Assembly: GCF_033096445.1 (NCBI RefSeq)
Contig: NZ_AP028155.1
Span: forward strand, 935,880-999,879
Length of the DNA: 64,000 bases
Reading direction: 5' to 3'
Source: Butyricimonas faecihominis
Lineage (GTDB): Bacteria > Bacteroidota > Bacteroidia > Bacteroidales > Marinifilaceae
Positions 36,857-46,365 of the stretch are shown here, piece by piece. Below the pieces are notes generated by a model. That model was given only the letters and a program-made list of their open reading frames with translations. It was not told the DNA's origin and searched no databases. Position numbers and translations under genes: made by a program. Each line of letters starts with the position of its first letter. Positions within the stretch are counted from its first letter, which is position 1.

Positions 36857-36864
36857 TACTTTTG
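36857..36864 (+). promoter_or_regulatory. Possible -7 box for the EEP-family gene
   Basis: TACTTTTG fits TAnnTTTG. Transcription from here would begin close to an ATG at 36872, favouring the lipoprotein start at 36896. No -33 box at the right distance. Confidence 0.35.
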
Positions 36865-36895
36865 TACCATAATGATCGGTTTAAGTTATAATGAA

Positions 36896-37933
36896 ATGAA
36901 AAAGAGAATAATATTTCTAGGGTGCATCATGGGAATAATCACTTTATTGTCAAGCTGTTCTTCATCCCAAAACCTTAGTATGTTACAGTTTAACATCTGG
37001 CAGGAAGGCTCTATGATTCCGGGCGGTTTTGACGCTATTGCTGATGAAATAGCCCGTTTGGAACCCGATTTTATCATGCTGAGTGAAGTCCGGAATTACC
37101 GGGATACCCGCTTTTGTGACCGTATCGTGAATGCCTTGAAAGAAAGGGGTAAAACGTATTATTCTTTTTATAGTTATGATTCAGGATTGCTTAGTAAACA
37201 TCCTATAACAGACAGTAGTACGATATTCCCGATTCAAGATGATCACGGAACTATTTATAAAATGAAAACTACCGTGGGAAAACAAGTTTGTGCTGTTTAT
37301 ACCGCTCATTTAGACTATCTGAATGACACGTATTATGAAGTACGGGGTTATGACGGTAACAATTGGCACAAAATGGATGCACCTTTGACTGATGTTCCGA
37401 CTATTTTGGAGCGTAACAACCTTTCATTACGCGATGATGCCATCCGTGCTTTTATCAAAGATGCTCAAAAAGAAATTGAAGAAGGAAATTGGATCTTTTT
37501 AGGGGGTGATTTTAACGAGCCTTCTCACCTCGATTGGATTGAAACGACTAAAGATAGTGCCGACCATCATGGAGTTGTGGTTCCTTGGCCGGTAACCACC
37601 CTACTCCATGAAGCTGGCTTTAAAGATTCTTATCGTGAAAAATACCCCAATCCCGTTACACATCCCGGCTATACTTACCCGTCGGATAATCTCGCTTTGC
37701 CTCCAAGTAAGATCACTTGGACTCCCGATGCCGATGAGCGCGATCGTATTGATTACATCTTCTATTATCCTCGTAAAGGACTACATCTAAAAGATGCAGC
37801 GATTCTCGGCCCCAAGACCAGTATTCGCAAGAGTCAACGTGTGACTGAATCCGGACAAGATGTTTTCATCAAACCCCTAGGTGTATGGCCAACAGATCAC
37901 AAAGCCGTGTGGGTTAATTTCCGGATGAAATAG
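36896..37933 (+). CDS. Endonuclease/exonuclease/phosphatase-family lipoprotein
   Basis: A 345-residue protein of the EEP fold (DNase I / sphingomyelinase type), probably a secreted hydrolase of a phosphoester. The start at 36896 gives a lipoprotein signal (MKKRIIFLGCIMGIITLLSSC, lipobox LSSC); an ATG eight codons upstream is less likely. Visible are MLQFNIWQEG (Asn of the active site), LSEVRNYRD (metal Glu), the HxD-type TAHLDYLND, FLGGDFNEPSHLDW (Asp and Asn), DRIDYIFY, and the final WPTDHKAVW (catalytic Asp-His). All catalytic motifs are intact. Substrate unknown: nucleic acid, lipid and sugar phosphate are all possible for this fold. Confidence 0.85.
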   Translation: MKKRIIFLGCIMGIITLLSSCSSSQNLSMLQFNIWQEGSMIPGGFDAIADEIARLEPDFIMLSEVRNYRDTRFCDRIVNALKERGKTYYSFYSYDSGLLSKHPITDSSTIFPIQDDHGTIYKMKTTVGKQVCAVYTAHLDYLNDTYYEVRGYDGNNWHKMDAPLTDVPTILERNNLSLRDDAIRAFIKDAQKEIEEGNWIFLGGDFNEPSHLDWIETTKDSADHHGVVVPWPVTTLLHEAGFKDSYREKYPNPVTHPGYTYPSDNLALPPSKITWTPDADERDRIDYIFYYPRKGLHLKDAAILGPKTSIRKSQRVTESGQDVFIKPLGVWPTDHKAVWVNFRMK

Positions 37934-37936
37934 TGG

Positions 37937-38539
37937 TTATTTAAAAATACGCACTCTTTCCTCTATCGGGTTAAACTCTTTAGCCCCGGGTTCTTGTAAA
38001 GGCGCACCGAAAGGCATCTGGGCGATTAATTCCCAAGTTTCCGGTAGTTGCCATTCCTTAGTTACCGCTTCATCAATCAATGGATTATAATGCTGTAATG
38101 AAGCTCCGAACCCGGCATCTTCCAACATGGTCCACACCGCCAGTTGGTGCATTGCCGAAGTGTGCTGTGACCATACCGGGAATCTATCCTGATAAGTCGG
38201 AAATGATTTTTGCAGGCCTTCCACGATCATCCGCTCTTCAAAGAAAAGCACCGTACCGTAACCGGATGCAAAGGATTTATCAATTTTGTTTTCAGTCGAT
38301 TTGAAAGCCTCTGCGGAAACTATTTCCCGCAACGTATCTTTTACGATATTCCACAGTTTCGTATGTTGATCACCTAATAAAAGCACCACTCTCGTTGATT
38401 GAGAATTAAATGCTGACGGTATATTTTTAACGGCAAATTTTACGATTTCCTCTATCTCTTCGTTAGAAACAAGTGATTTATTCGAGAGAGCATAATAACT
38501 TCTCCTATGTGCCAAAGCTTCTTTAAATTTTCTTTCCAT
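37937..38539 (-). CDS. Nitroreductase-family protein (Frm2-like)
   Basis: A 200-residue FMN-dependent oxidoreductase-like protein. The start HRRSYYALSNKSLVSNEEIEE with NIPSAFNSQSTRVVLLLGDQH (about residues 38-58) matches the small Frm2/HBN1-type nitroreductases. The GYGTVLFFEE strand near residue 92, the HTSAMHQLAVWTMLEDAGFGASLQHYN region (about 122-148) and the C-terminal MPFGAP follow the family pattern. These enzymes reduce nitroaromatics or act in redox defence; the natural substrate is unknown. Its stop lies 3 bases from that of the EEP-family gene, which converges on it. Confidence 0.88.
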   Translation of the reverse strand: MERKFKEALAHRRSYYALSNKSLVSNEEIEEIVKFAVKNIPSAFNSQSTRVVLLLGDQHTKLWNIVKDTLREIVSAEAFKSTENKIDKSFASGYGTVLFFEERMIVEGLQKSFPTYQDRFPVWSQHTSAMHQLAVWTMLEDAGFGASLQHYNPLIDEAVTKEWQLPETWELIAQMPFGAPLQEPGAKEFNPIEERVRIFK

Positions 38540-38620
38540 ATCTCAATGATTTATTTTCTACAATATACGCATTTTTTCTGAAAAAGTTAGATTATTTAGA
38601 ATAAATCAAATTAAAAAACA

Positions 38621-39781
38621 TCACAATAATACTTTATTCTCTCCGTACAACCTATTTATCCACATGGCGAAAAGTTTATCTGTAACAGAATAGACTTTGT
38701 TTATTTCTGTAATAATGTCTTTTTCCAATAACTTTTTTGTTGCAGTTTGAACGGAACTAGCCGAGGCTAAACTATGTCGCTTAATAAAACTAGCTGAAAG
38801 GATTTGTACAGCCTCACCTTCTTTGGCTATCGCATACAACAATTCTTTTTGTTTCTCTGGAATATTAGACAAAATTTCGCGAAATATCGTGTCATTATAA
38901 TCGATCATCGAATGGATTGCATTGCGAATAATATCCAGTGTACACTCGCCCCCCATGAGGGTATCCGCAAACGACTCATTGAATGTCTTTTGAATATAGA
39001 ATGTATGTCCTCTAAATAAGTCATAGACTTTCCCTGCATTTTCTGTACTGACTCGGCGATCCCGACGTTCAAAATGTTCCGAGATAAATGCCACGTAAAT
39101 ATCTTTATCAATAGCATCCAACTCCATAACATCCGAGCTACGATAAAACGGACGAGCCGAAGAGAGAAACATAGCCTGCATCATACTACGTTCACTGCCG
39201 GCAAAAATGAAATGACTATTCTCGATTTTTTGGATATGAGTTCTTAGCAATGCCTCAATGTTCTTTTCGGGATATTTGCCAATCTGTTGAAATTCGTCAA
39301 TGGCAACAATACAGGGTTTATCTGCAGACATGAGATATTTGAATATCTCCTCTAGGGTATATTCCGGGCGTTCAATGTCACCTAATTCAAGGTTAAATGT
39401 AGGTAAATTAGTCAGAGGATCAAAACCGAACTTTCCACTGATAGACTTTAGTGTTTGCATGAAAAGTCTAACCATCTTCTTGCTATTAGGTGCTAAAGTT
39501 TCAAATATTTCCTTCCCAAGAATATAAGTAAATTCCCTTAAACTCGATGTATGGAGAATATCAATAAAGAAAGTGTAATAGTGTCCTTTAATTTCCGGTT
39601 TTTCATAACAGAATCGAATTAACCCAGTCTTCCCCATACGACGAGGTGAAATGATTACCATATTATTACCATTCGTCAAGGATTTGATAAGTCGAGCCGA
39701 TTCCTGTACCCGATCGCAAAAATACTCTGGGGCAATCTTACCTGTAACAATAAAAGGATTAATCTCTTTTGCCATATACAT
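38621..39781 (-). CDS. AAA-type ATPase with C-terminal winged helix (archaeal-ATPase-like family)
   Basis: A 386-residue ATPase of the group found widely in Bacteroidota and archaea (PF01637-type, STAND-related). Walker A is ISPRRMGKTGL (about residues 45-55); Walker B is CIVAIDEFQQIG near residue 175; a sensor-like FIFAGSERSMM follows near 210. The C-terminal part (about 300-386) looks like a winged helix (LASASSVQTATKKLLEKDII). These proteins lack a known role; some lie in mobile or defence regions. Starts at 39781 and 39775 are both possible. A MITE-like element lies directly upstream. It is alone on its strand, with no partner gene of known function. Confidence 0.8.
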   Translation of the reverse strand: MYMAKEINPFIVTGKIAPEYFCDRVQESARLIKSLTNGNNMVIISPRRMGKTGLIRFCYEKPEIKGHYYTFFIDILHTSSLREFTYILGKEIFETLAPNSKKMVRLFMQTLKSISGKFGFDPLTNLPTFNLELGDIERPEYTLEEIFKYLMSADKPCIVAIDEFQQIGKYPEKNIEALLRTHIQKIENSHFIFAGSERSMMQAMFLSSARPFYRSSDVMELDAIDKDIYVAFISEHFERRDRRVSTENAGKVYDLFRGHTFYIQKTFNESFADTLMGGECTLDIIRNAIHSMIDYNDTIFREILSNIPEKQKELLYAIAKEGEAVQILSASFIKRHSLASASSVQTATKKLLEKDIITEINKVYSVTDKLFAMWINRLYGENKVLL

Positions 39782-39851
39782 TTTTATTTCAGGTAAAATT
39801 AATTATTTGTTTTCAATTATGCAAATTGAATAATTGGGATAATAAAATAAC

Positions 39852-40042
39852 TGAGGGTGTGTCAAAAGTCATTTTATCCTTAAAAAACTCCTCCGTCACT
39901 TCGTGCCACCTCCTCTATAAACAGAGGAGGAGCTGGTTACTCTTCCCGAAGATAGTGAGTATTTCAACTCTCCATCTGTTTATAGAGGGAGTACGGCAAA
40001 GCCGGGAGGGAGTTTAAAAAAATGACTTTTGACATACCCTCA
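39852..40042. mobile_element. 191-bp MITE-like palindromic element
   Basis: The ends are 24-base inverted repeats: TGAGGGTGTGTCAAAAGTCA and onwards (39852-39875) and its inverse at 40019-40042, with one mismatch. Inside, a second imperfect palindrome (CTCCTCTATAAACAGAGGAG near 39910 and CTCCATCTGTTTATAGAGGG near 39970) fills most of the element. It carries no gene and no transposase. No clear target-site duplication is visible. The size, inverted ends and position between the ATPase gene and hppA fit a non-autonomous miniature transposon. An alternative is a large REP-type hairpin. A plain terminator seems less likely. Confidence 0.6.
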
Positions 40043-40052
40043 ATATAAAACA

Positions 40053-42236
40053 TTATAAAAGACTAAACGCACAAGTCACCCCGGCCATCACGATAGCCAC
40101 CATGCTCATCAATTTAATCAGAATATTCAAACTCGGTCCGGAAGTATCCTTAAACGGGTCGCCCACGGTGTCACCGATAACCGTTGCTTTATGATTATCA
40201 GAACCTTTACCGCCAAGATTACCTTCCTCGATATACTTTTTAGCATTATCCCAAGCTCCCCCGGAATTTGCCATGAAAATAGCCAGCACGAACCCGGTAC
40301 CCAATCCTCCGGCCAACAACCCGATCACACCCGAAACGCCAAAGATCAATCCCATAACAACCGGAATAATGATCGCCAGCAAAGACGGGAAAACCATTTC
40401 ATGTTGAGCCCCTTTCGTGGAAATCTCTACACATTTAGCGTAATCCGGTTCTCCTTCGCCAGTCATAATTCCTTTGATTTCCCGGAATTGCCGACGGACT
40501 TCATTCACCATTTTCTGGGCAGCACGCCCTACCGCATTCATGGTCAAACCACAGAACACGAAAGCCATCATCGAACCGATGAAGATTCCAGACAACACCT
40601 TCGGATTCATCAAAGTAACATCATAGTAATTCATGAAATCCGTCAACGTGGCATCAGCCGTCCGTACCACGTTGTCTCCAATCTTCAACACTTCCTCACC
40701 CATCCGCAACAAACCAATCTTAATTTCCTCTATATAAGAGGCAATCAATGCCAACCCGGTCAATGCAGCTGATCCGATAGCAAATCCTTTACCCGTGGCA
40801 GCCGTCGTGTTACCCAGTGCATCCAGCGCATCCGTACGATGACGAACTTCCTCTCCCAACTGACTCATTTCAGCGTTACCCCCGGCATTATCGGCAATCG
40901 GTCCGTAAGCATCCGTGGCCAAGGTTATACCTAACGTGGAAAGCATTCCCACTGCAGCGATACCCACGCCATACAATCCCATGGACATATTGGCAAAACT
41001 AAATTCTGCCGCAAACAGGAACGAGAGTATAATACCCGCGACAATCGTAAGTACCGGGATGGCCGTTGAAATCATTCCGGTTCCAATTCCCTTGATAATC
41101 ACGGTTGCGGGACCCGTTTCCGAACTCTTGGCAATATCTTGCGTTGGCTTATAAGCATGAGAAGTGTAATATTCTGTCGCTTTCCCGATAATAATACCCG
41201 TTACCAACCCCACGATCACTGATCCGCATATCCAATAACTCAAACCGAGCAAATGAATCACCAAGAAACTGGCTCCCACGATTAACAAGGAACTCACGTT
41301 AATTCCCCGATCAAGGGCCCGCAATAATTGTTGCTGAGAGGCTCCTTCTTTCGTCTTTACCAGAAATATACCGAGCAATGATAAGATCACCCCGAATGCC
41401 GCAATCAACATCGGAGCCAATATCGCGTTAAATTGTGCATCCGGCTCCATTCGGAATGCCGCAGCTCCTAGCGCTGCCGTTGCCAGTATCGAACCACAAT
41501 AAGACTCGTAAAGATCGGCCCCCATTCCGGCCACGTCCCCTACATTATCCCCCACGTTATCCGCGATAGTTGCCGGATTACGGGGGTCATCCTCCGGAAT
41601 TCCGGCTTCCACTTTACCTACCAAGTCTGCGCCGACATCCGCAGCCTTCGTGAAAATACCTCCACCCACTCTGGCGAAAAGTGCCTGCGTGGATGCTCCC
41701 ATTCCGAAAGTCAACATCGTGGTCGTAATCACGATCGCCTTTTCCGTCTCTGTTGCCTCTTCCACGAAATAATCTAACAATAACCACCATAAAGAAATAT
41801 CCAGTAGAGCCAAACCGACAACAACCAGTCCCATGACCGCCCCCGAACGGAAAGCAACTTTCAACCCGTCATTCAAACTCCTACGTGCAGCATTGGCCGT
41901 TCTTGCAGATGCGTAGGTAGCTGTTTTCATCCCGATATACCCGGCTAATCCGGAAAAAAATCCTCCTGTCAAGAACGCAAACCATACCCACGGATTCTGT
42001 AAACCGGGACCGTAAGCCATCCAAGCAAAAAGCGCACATAAAACAAGAAAAACAAGGGCTACTACCCGATATTGTTGACGCAAATAAGCCATAGCTCCTT
42101 TGCGTACATGCCCGGCAATACGTTTCATCGTGTCGGTTCCTTCCGACTCTTTCATCATCCCTTTAAAAAAGATCCTTGCGAAAAGGAGAGCGATAATAGC
42201 ACATACAGGTACTATCCAAAATAGATCGTTTAACAT
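40053..42236 (-). CDS. hppA: Membrane-bound ion-pumping pyrophosphatase
   Basis: This integral membrane protein couples hydrolysis of pyrophosphate to H+ or Na+ transport. The 727-residue protein has about 15-16 membrane segments. Active-site loops are [18 protein letters not shown] (about residues 190-207), [20 protein letters not shown] just after it, and [16 protein letters not shown]-like [16 protein letters not shown] near residue 660. In the loop [15 protein letters not shown] the residue that is Lys in K+-independent enzymes is Ala, so this is of the K+-dependent class. Whether it pumps Na+ or H+ cannot be decided here; related Bacteroides enzymes have been reported to move Na+. It would recycle the PPi of biosynthesis. 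Confidence 0.95.
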   Translation of the reverse strand: MLNDLFWIVPVCAIIALLFARIFFKGMMKESEGTDTMKRIAGHVRKGAMAYLRQQYRVVALVFLVLCALFAWMAYGPGLQNPWVWFAFLTGGFFSGLAGYIGMKTATYASARTANAARRSLNDGLKVAFRSGAVMGLVVVGLALLDISLWWLLLDYFVEEATETEKAIVITTTMLTFGMGASTQALFARVGGGIFTKAADVGADLVGKVEAGIPEDDPRNPATIADNVGDNVGDVAGMGADLYESYCGSILATAALGAAAFRMEPDAQFNAILAPMLIAAFGVILSLLGIFLVKTKEGASQQQLLRALDRGINVSSLLIVGASFLVIHLLGLSYWICGSVIVGLVTGIIIGKATEYYTSHAYKPTQDIAKSSETGPATVIIKGIGTGMISTAIPVLTIVAGIILSFLFAAEFSFANMSMGLYGVGIAAVGMLSTLGITLATDAYGPIADNAGGNAEMSQLGEEVRHRTDALDALGNTTAATGKGFAIGSAALTGLALIASYIEEIKIGLLRMGEEVLKIGDNVVRTADATLTDFMNYYDVTLMNPKVLSGIFIGSMMAFVFCGLTMNAVGRAAQKMVNEVRRQFREIKGIMTGEGEPDYAKCVEISTKGAQHEMVFPSLLAIIIPVVMGLIFGVSGVIGLLAGGLGTGFVLAIFMANSGGAWDNAKKYIEEGNLGGKGSDNHKATVIGDTVGDPFKDTSGPSLNILIKLMSMVAIVMAGVTCAFSLL

Positions 42237-42393
42237 GGTATTATATATTTGTAGTTAGTAAAAGTCGTACAAAAAAATACTCGTCAAGATTTAAACGAAC
42301 CCTGATGAGTAAAAGTACAAATAAAAATGAAAAAATATTCCCGATCTTTTATTTTTTTACAACTAAAATAGATTATTTCTTTTCGAGGAACGG

Positions 42394-43683
42394 CTATTCA
42401 TACTTAGCATAAAGCTCGAATTGCCCCGATTCGGTAATAAGCACTTCATAGAACTCCCCTATTTGCAGCGCTTTTTCACTTGTCACGAACACTTCCTGAT
42501 CCACTTCCGGGGAATCATATTGTGTACGCCCGACAAAATAATCCCCTTCTACCCGATCTATCAAAACCAAAAAACGTTTTCCCACGCATGATTCGTTGAT
42601 AGCGGCAATAACCCCTTCTTGTAACGCCATCAACTTTTCAGCCCGTTTATTTTTCGTCTCTTCGGGTACATCATCCTGATAATGCTTGTCACAATACGTG
42701 TCATCCTCGTGAGAATATGGGAACACCCCTAAACGTTCAAATTTCATCGTTTTGACAAAATCTTCCAGTTCCCGGTAATCCTCTTCTGTCTCTCCGGGAT
42801 GTCCGACCATGAGTGTCGTGCGCAAGGCAATCCCCGGCACTTCTTCCCGAATTTTATTGATGAGATCTACGGTCTGTTGTTTCGTCACCCCCCTTCGCAT
42901 CATTTTTAGCATGTGATCACTACAATGTTGCAAAGCAATATCCAAATACTTACATACGTTTTTCCGTTCCCGCATCACGGTAAGAAGTTCCATGGGGAAC
43001 CCGGCCGGGTAAGCATAATGCAATTTAATCCACTCGACTCCCGGTATATCTGCAATCCGGTCCACCAATTCAGCCAACCTGTTTTTTCCGTATTTATCAA
43101 TCCCGTAATAGGTAATATCCTGTGCTAACACCAACAACTCCTTCACGCCCTGTTTGGCCAACCGTTCAGCTTCATCCACGATTTCCTCGAATGGCCGTGA
43201 TTTATATTCCCCCGTCATAATTGGAATGGCACAATAAGAACATCCCCGATTACATCCCTCGGATATTTTCAGATAAGCGTAATGTTTCGGTGTCGTCAAA
43301 TGGCGTTCGTTCCGCAGTTTCTCGTCATAGCTTTTACCCAACTCCGCGAGAATCCCTTTCCAATCGAATTTTCCGAAATAAGCATCCACTTCCGGGATTT
43401 CCTTCTTTAAATCCTGATCATAGCGTTGAGATAAACATCCCATGACATATATCTTTTCAACTTCTCCCTCCTGTTTCCGCTCTACTTGCTCCAAAATCGT
43501 GTTTATAGATTCTTCCTTCGCATCCCCGATAAACCCGCAGGTATTGATGACGACAATTTTCGCTTTCGAGTTTTCAACATCCACTTCAACACCATATCCC
43601 GCCTTCTCCAGTTGTTTCATCAATAACTCCGTATCCACTAAATTCTTGGAGCATCCCAAGCTGATAATATTTACTTTCTTCAT
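42394..43683 (-). CDS. rimO: Ribosomal protein uS12 methylthiotransferase RimO
   Basis: RimO adds a methylthio group to an Asp of ribosomal protein uS12 (S12). The start at 43683 (MKKVNIISLGCSKNLVDTE) gives 429 residues, normal for the family; the longer frame adds an unsupported 24 residues. The N-terminal UPF0004 domain has the Cys residues of the second Fe-S cluster in LGCSKN, VINTCGFI and VMGCLSQRY. The radical SAM domain has the CNRGCSYCAIP motif (about residue 145). A C-terminal TRAM domain (about 365-429) completes it. TACCTTTG on the minus strand at 43711-43704 is a possible -7 box. Confidence 0.94.
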   Translation of the reverse strand: MKKVNIISLGCSKNLVDTELLMKQLEKAGYGVEVDVENSKAKIVVINTCGFIGDAKEESINTILEQVERKQEGEVEKIYVMGCLSQRYDQDLKKEIPEVDAYFGKFDWKGILAELGKSYDEKLRNERHLTTPKHYAYLKISEGCNRGCSYCAIPIMTGEYKSRPFEEIVDEAERLAKQGVKELLVLAQDITYYGIDKYGKNRLAELVDRIADIPGVEWIKLHYAYPAGFPMELLTVMRERKNVCKYLDIALQHCSDHMLKMMRRGVTKQQTVDLINKIREEVPGIALRTTLMVGHPGETEEDYRELEDFVKTMKFERLGVFPYSHEDDTYCDKHYQDDVPEETKNKRAEKLMALQEGVIAAINESCVGKRFLVLIDRVEGDYFVGRTQYDSPEVDQEVFVTSEKALQIGEFYEVLITESGQFELYAKYE

Positions 43684-43703
43684 GCCATATTCTAATTTGC
43701 CCG

Positions 43704-43742
43704 CAAAGGTAATAAAATCTTCAGCGACTTTCCGTATCTTTG
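43704..43742. promoter_or_regulatory. Divergent -7 boxes for rimO and the YgiQ-type gene
   Basis: TACCTTTG on the minus strand (43711-43704) points to rimO and TATCTTTG on the plus strand (43735-43742) points to the next gene. Both fit TAnnTTTG, but neither has a TTTG at the normal -33 distance. Confidence 0.4.
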
Positions 43743-43769
43743 CTGCGGAATTCAAGCAAATGCTCTATC

Positions 43770-45605
43770 ATGGATTATAATATACAACAATGGTTACCGA
43801 CCACCAAGAAAGAAGTCGAACAGCGGGGATGGAAAAGTATTGATGTCATTCTTTTCACGGGGGATGCCTACGTGGATCATCCTTCCTTTGGCGGGGCCGT
43901 TATCGGGCGACTTCTCGAATCTCTCGGACTGAACGTAGCTATCGTCCCCCAGCCCAACTGGCAGGATGATTTACGGGATTTCAAGAAATTGGGCAAACCG
44001 AATTTATTTTTTGGAATCAGTCCCGGCTGCATGGATTCCATGGTAAACCACTACACGGCAGCTAAAAGACGCCGTTCGGACGATGCCTACACCCCCGGTA
44101 ACCGGAGTGGCGCACGTCCCGATATGCCAACCATTGTTTACACCAAGATATTAAAGGAACTTTTTCCCGACACTCCCGTCATCATCGGAGGGATAGAAGC
44201 CTCTTTAAGACGTTTCACCCACTATGATTATTGGAAAGATTCACTTAAACCGTCCATTCTTTATGAAAGCCAAGCGGATATGCTAGTATATGGTATGGGA
44301 GAGAAACCTCTCACCGAAATCTGTCGGATGCTGCAAAGAGGTATTCCTTTTCAAAGCTTAACCAATATCCCGCAAACCTCCGTGATCAGACATAAAGACG
44401 AGAAATACGCCACCAATAAGAAATGGCAAACCATCATGCTCGCCTCTCACGAAGAGTGTTTATCGGACAAGCGAAAATATGCCATGAACTTTCGGTATAT
44501 CGAAGAAGAATCCAATAGTATTCATGCCGCGAAACTAGTGCAACCTATCGGGGATGAATTAATAATCGTGAATCCGCCCTACCCGCCCATGTCCACAACG
44601 GAAATAGATGCCATTTACGATCTGCCGTTTACCCGTTTGCCCCATCCTAAATACCGGGGTAAGGAGATTCCGGCTTACAACATGATCCGTCATTCCATTA
44701 CCATGCATCGTGGTTGTTTCGGGGGGTGTGCTTTTTGTACGATTTCCGCCCATCAGGGAAAATTTATCTCTTCCCGTTCCGAGGCATCCATTTTGCGAGA
44801 GGTGCAGCATGTTTGTGATATGCCCGACTTCAAGGGAACGATTACCGATTTGGGGGGACCTTCCGCTAACATGTACATGATCAAGGGAAAAGATCATCGT
44901 ATTTGTGAACAATGCAAACGTCCGTCCTGCCTACACCCGACCGTGTGTAAAAACTTAAACACCGACCATTCGCACCTTTTGAACCTTTACAATCAAGTGC
45001 GTAGAGACACTCGGGTGAAACACTGTTTCGTGGGTTCCGGTATCCGGTACGACCTCTCCATGCATCGCACGGGCAACAAAGAGATCGACGCCATAAACCG
45101 GGAATACTTGGAAACCGTCATCAAGCACCACGTGTCCGGCCGCTTTAAAGTCGCCCCGGAACACAGTTCTGACAAGGTGTTGCACCTGATGCGCAAACCC
45201 TCGTTCAAGCTTTTCCGGGAACTGACAGCTCGCTTTAATGCCATCAACAACAAAGAGCATTTAAAACAACAGATTATCCCTTACTTCATCTCGTCTCATC
45301 CGGGATGTAGCCTAGAGGACATGGCCGACTTAGCCATCAATACCAAAGAACTGGATTTCAAGCTGGAACAAGTACAGGATTTTACTCCCACCCCCATGAC
45401 ATTAGCCACGGATATGTACTATTCCGGTTTTCATCCCTACTCCCTGCGCAAAATTCAATCGGCCAAAACAGAAACCGAAAAAAAACGCCAGAACATATTT
45501 TTCTTCTGGTACAAACGGGAATTCAAAAGTGAAATTATCGGCATCCTCACGAAACTGAAAAGAACGGATCTCGTAAAACGGTTATATTCAAATAAAAATA
45601 AATAA
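43770..45605 (+). CDS. YgiQ-family radical SAM protein
   Basis: A 611-residue radical SAM protein of the UPF0313/YgiQ family. The start at 43770 (MDYNIQQWLPTTKKEVE) is 28 bases after a possible -7 box. The N-terminal domain (about residues 1-280) has FTGDAYVDHPSFGGAVIGR, and GIEASLRRFTHYDYW near 145. The radical SAM core has the cluster motif CFGGCAFCTISAHQGKF (about residues 323-339). Another set of Cys (ICEQCKRPSCLHPTVC, about 385-400) may bind a second metal centre. Its product is not known; the family is widely conserved and uncharacterised. Length is typical. Confidence 0.92.
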   Translation: MDYNIQQWLPTTKKEVEQRGWKSIDVILFTGDAYVDHPSFGGAVIGRLLESLGLNVAIVPQPNWQDDLRDFKKLGKPNLFFGISPGCMDSMVNHYTAAKRRRSDDAYTPGNRSGARPDMPTIVYTKILKELFPDTPVIIGGIEASLRRFTHYDYWKDSLKPSILYESQADMLVYGMGEKPLTEICRMLQRGIPFQSLTNIPQTSVIRHKDEKYATNKKWQTIMLASHEECLSDKRKYAMNFRYIEEESNSIHAAKLVQPIGDELIIVNPPYPPMSTTEIDAIYDLPFTRLPHPKYRGKEIPAYNMIRHSITMHRGCFGGCAFCTISAHQGKFISSRSEASILREVQHVCDMPDFKGTITDLGGPSANMYMIKGKDHRICEQCKRPSCLHPTVCKNLNTDHSHLLNLYNQVRRDTRVKHCFVGSGIRYDLSMHRTGNKEIDAINREYLETVIKHHVSGRFKVAPEHSSDKVLHLMRKPSFKLFRELTARFNAINNKEHLKQQIIPYFISSHPGCSLEDMADLAINTKELDFKLEQVQDFTPTPMTLATDMYYSGFHPYSLRKIQSAKTETEKKRQNIFFFWYKREFKSEIIGILTKLKRTDLVKRLYSNKNK

Positions 45606-45660
45606 ATATTCATTTTTTCATGATTAATCATTAACTTTGAATCACGTAATTAAAAGGAAT

Positions 45661-46362
45661 ATGCGCTATTATACTTGGATAATGTTATTTTTTCTATTCA
45701 CCTCGTGTACTCACCACCAAGCCGTGAAGAGTAATCAGCGAGGTATGGACTACATTACCCGAGAGCAACCCCGGAAAGCCTTGGAAGAGTTCAACCATGC
45801 GATCTCGTTGGACCCGGATTTCTTTTCCGCCTATTATAACCGGGCTATTATCCGGGCGAACCTCAAGCAAAATGAAGAGGCCCTTAAAGACATTAATTAC
45901 GTGATAGCCAATGTCCCTGATCATGCTCTAGCTTATTATAACCGGGGAATCATATACGAGAATCTCGGTCAGCCAACCCAAGCTATTCAGGACTATAGTC
46001 ACGCTATCAACTTACAGCCGGATTTATTGGAGGCATACCACTACCGCGGCATCGTTCGTTATGGAATGAAAGACTTGGACGGAGCCCTCGCTGATTACAA
46101 CAAGGCAATTTCCCTTGGCTTAAAATCAAGTGCCGTATACTTCAACCGAGGGGTCATCTTTCACCAGAAAGGCCAACTTAGTGATGCCATTGAAAGCTAC
46201 TCCCGTTCCATTGAAATTGATCCTTCCAATGCTAGAGCCTACTATAACCGGGCTATTTCCAAGCTGATTGTCGATAATTACAAAGAAGCCCTTCAAGATT
46301 TGGAAATCTCAAAACGCCTTGGTTACTCGAAAGCGGCAGAAATTATCTCGCAATATTATTAA
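45661..46362 (+). CDS. Tetratricopeptide repeat lipoprotein
   Basis: A 233-residue lipoprotein with TPRs. The ATG at 45661 follows AAAAGGAAT and gives a lipoprotein signal (MRYYTWIMLFFLFTSC); the frame from a TTG at 45637 is less likely because a -7 box (TAACTTTG, 45632-45639) covers it. There are about five TPR units, with repeated NRGI and YYNRA elements (PRKALEEFNHAISLDPD, PTQAIQDYSHAINLQPD, LSDAIESYSRSIEIDPS). They span about residues 30-225. A TPR lipoprotein of this size is likely a periplasmic adaptor, for example in an envelope complex. The partner is unknown. A convergent gene follows after 3 bases. Confidence 0.85.
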   Translation: MRYYTWIMLFFLFTSCTHHQAVKSNQRGMDYITREQPRKALEEFNHAISLDPDFFSAYYNRAIIRANLKQNEEALKDINYVIANVPDHALAYYNRGIIYENLGQPTQAIQDYSHAINLQPDLLEAYHYRGIVRYGMKDLDGALADYNKAISLGLKSSAVYFNRGVIFHQKGQLSDAIESYSRSIEIDPSNARAYYNRAISKLIVDNYKEALQDLEISKRLGYSKAAEIISQYY

Positions 46363-46365
46363 TTT

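Noticed and set aside
39852-40042. Insertion sequence with its own transposase
   Set aside because: Only 191 bp, with no open frame of the right kind; non-autonomous at most.
40191-41154. Plus-strand frames inside hppA
   Set aside because: hppA is intact and highly conserved on the minus strand; the His/Pro-rich opposite frames are compositional shadows.
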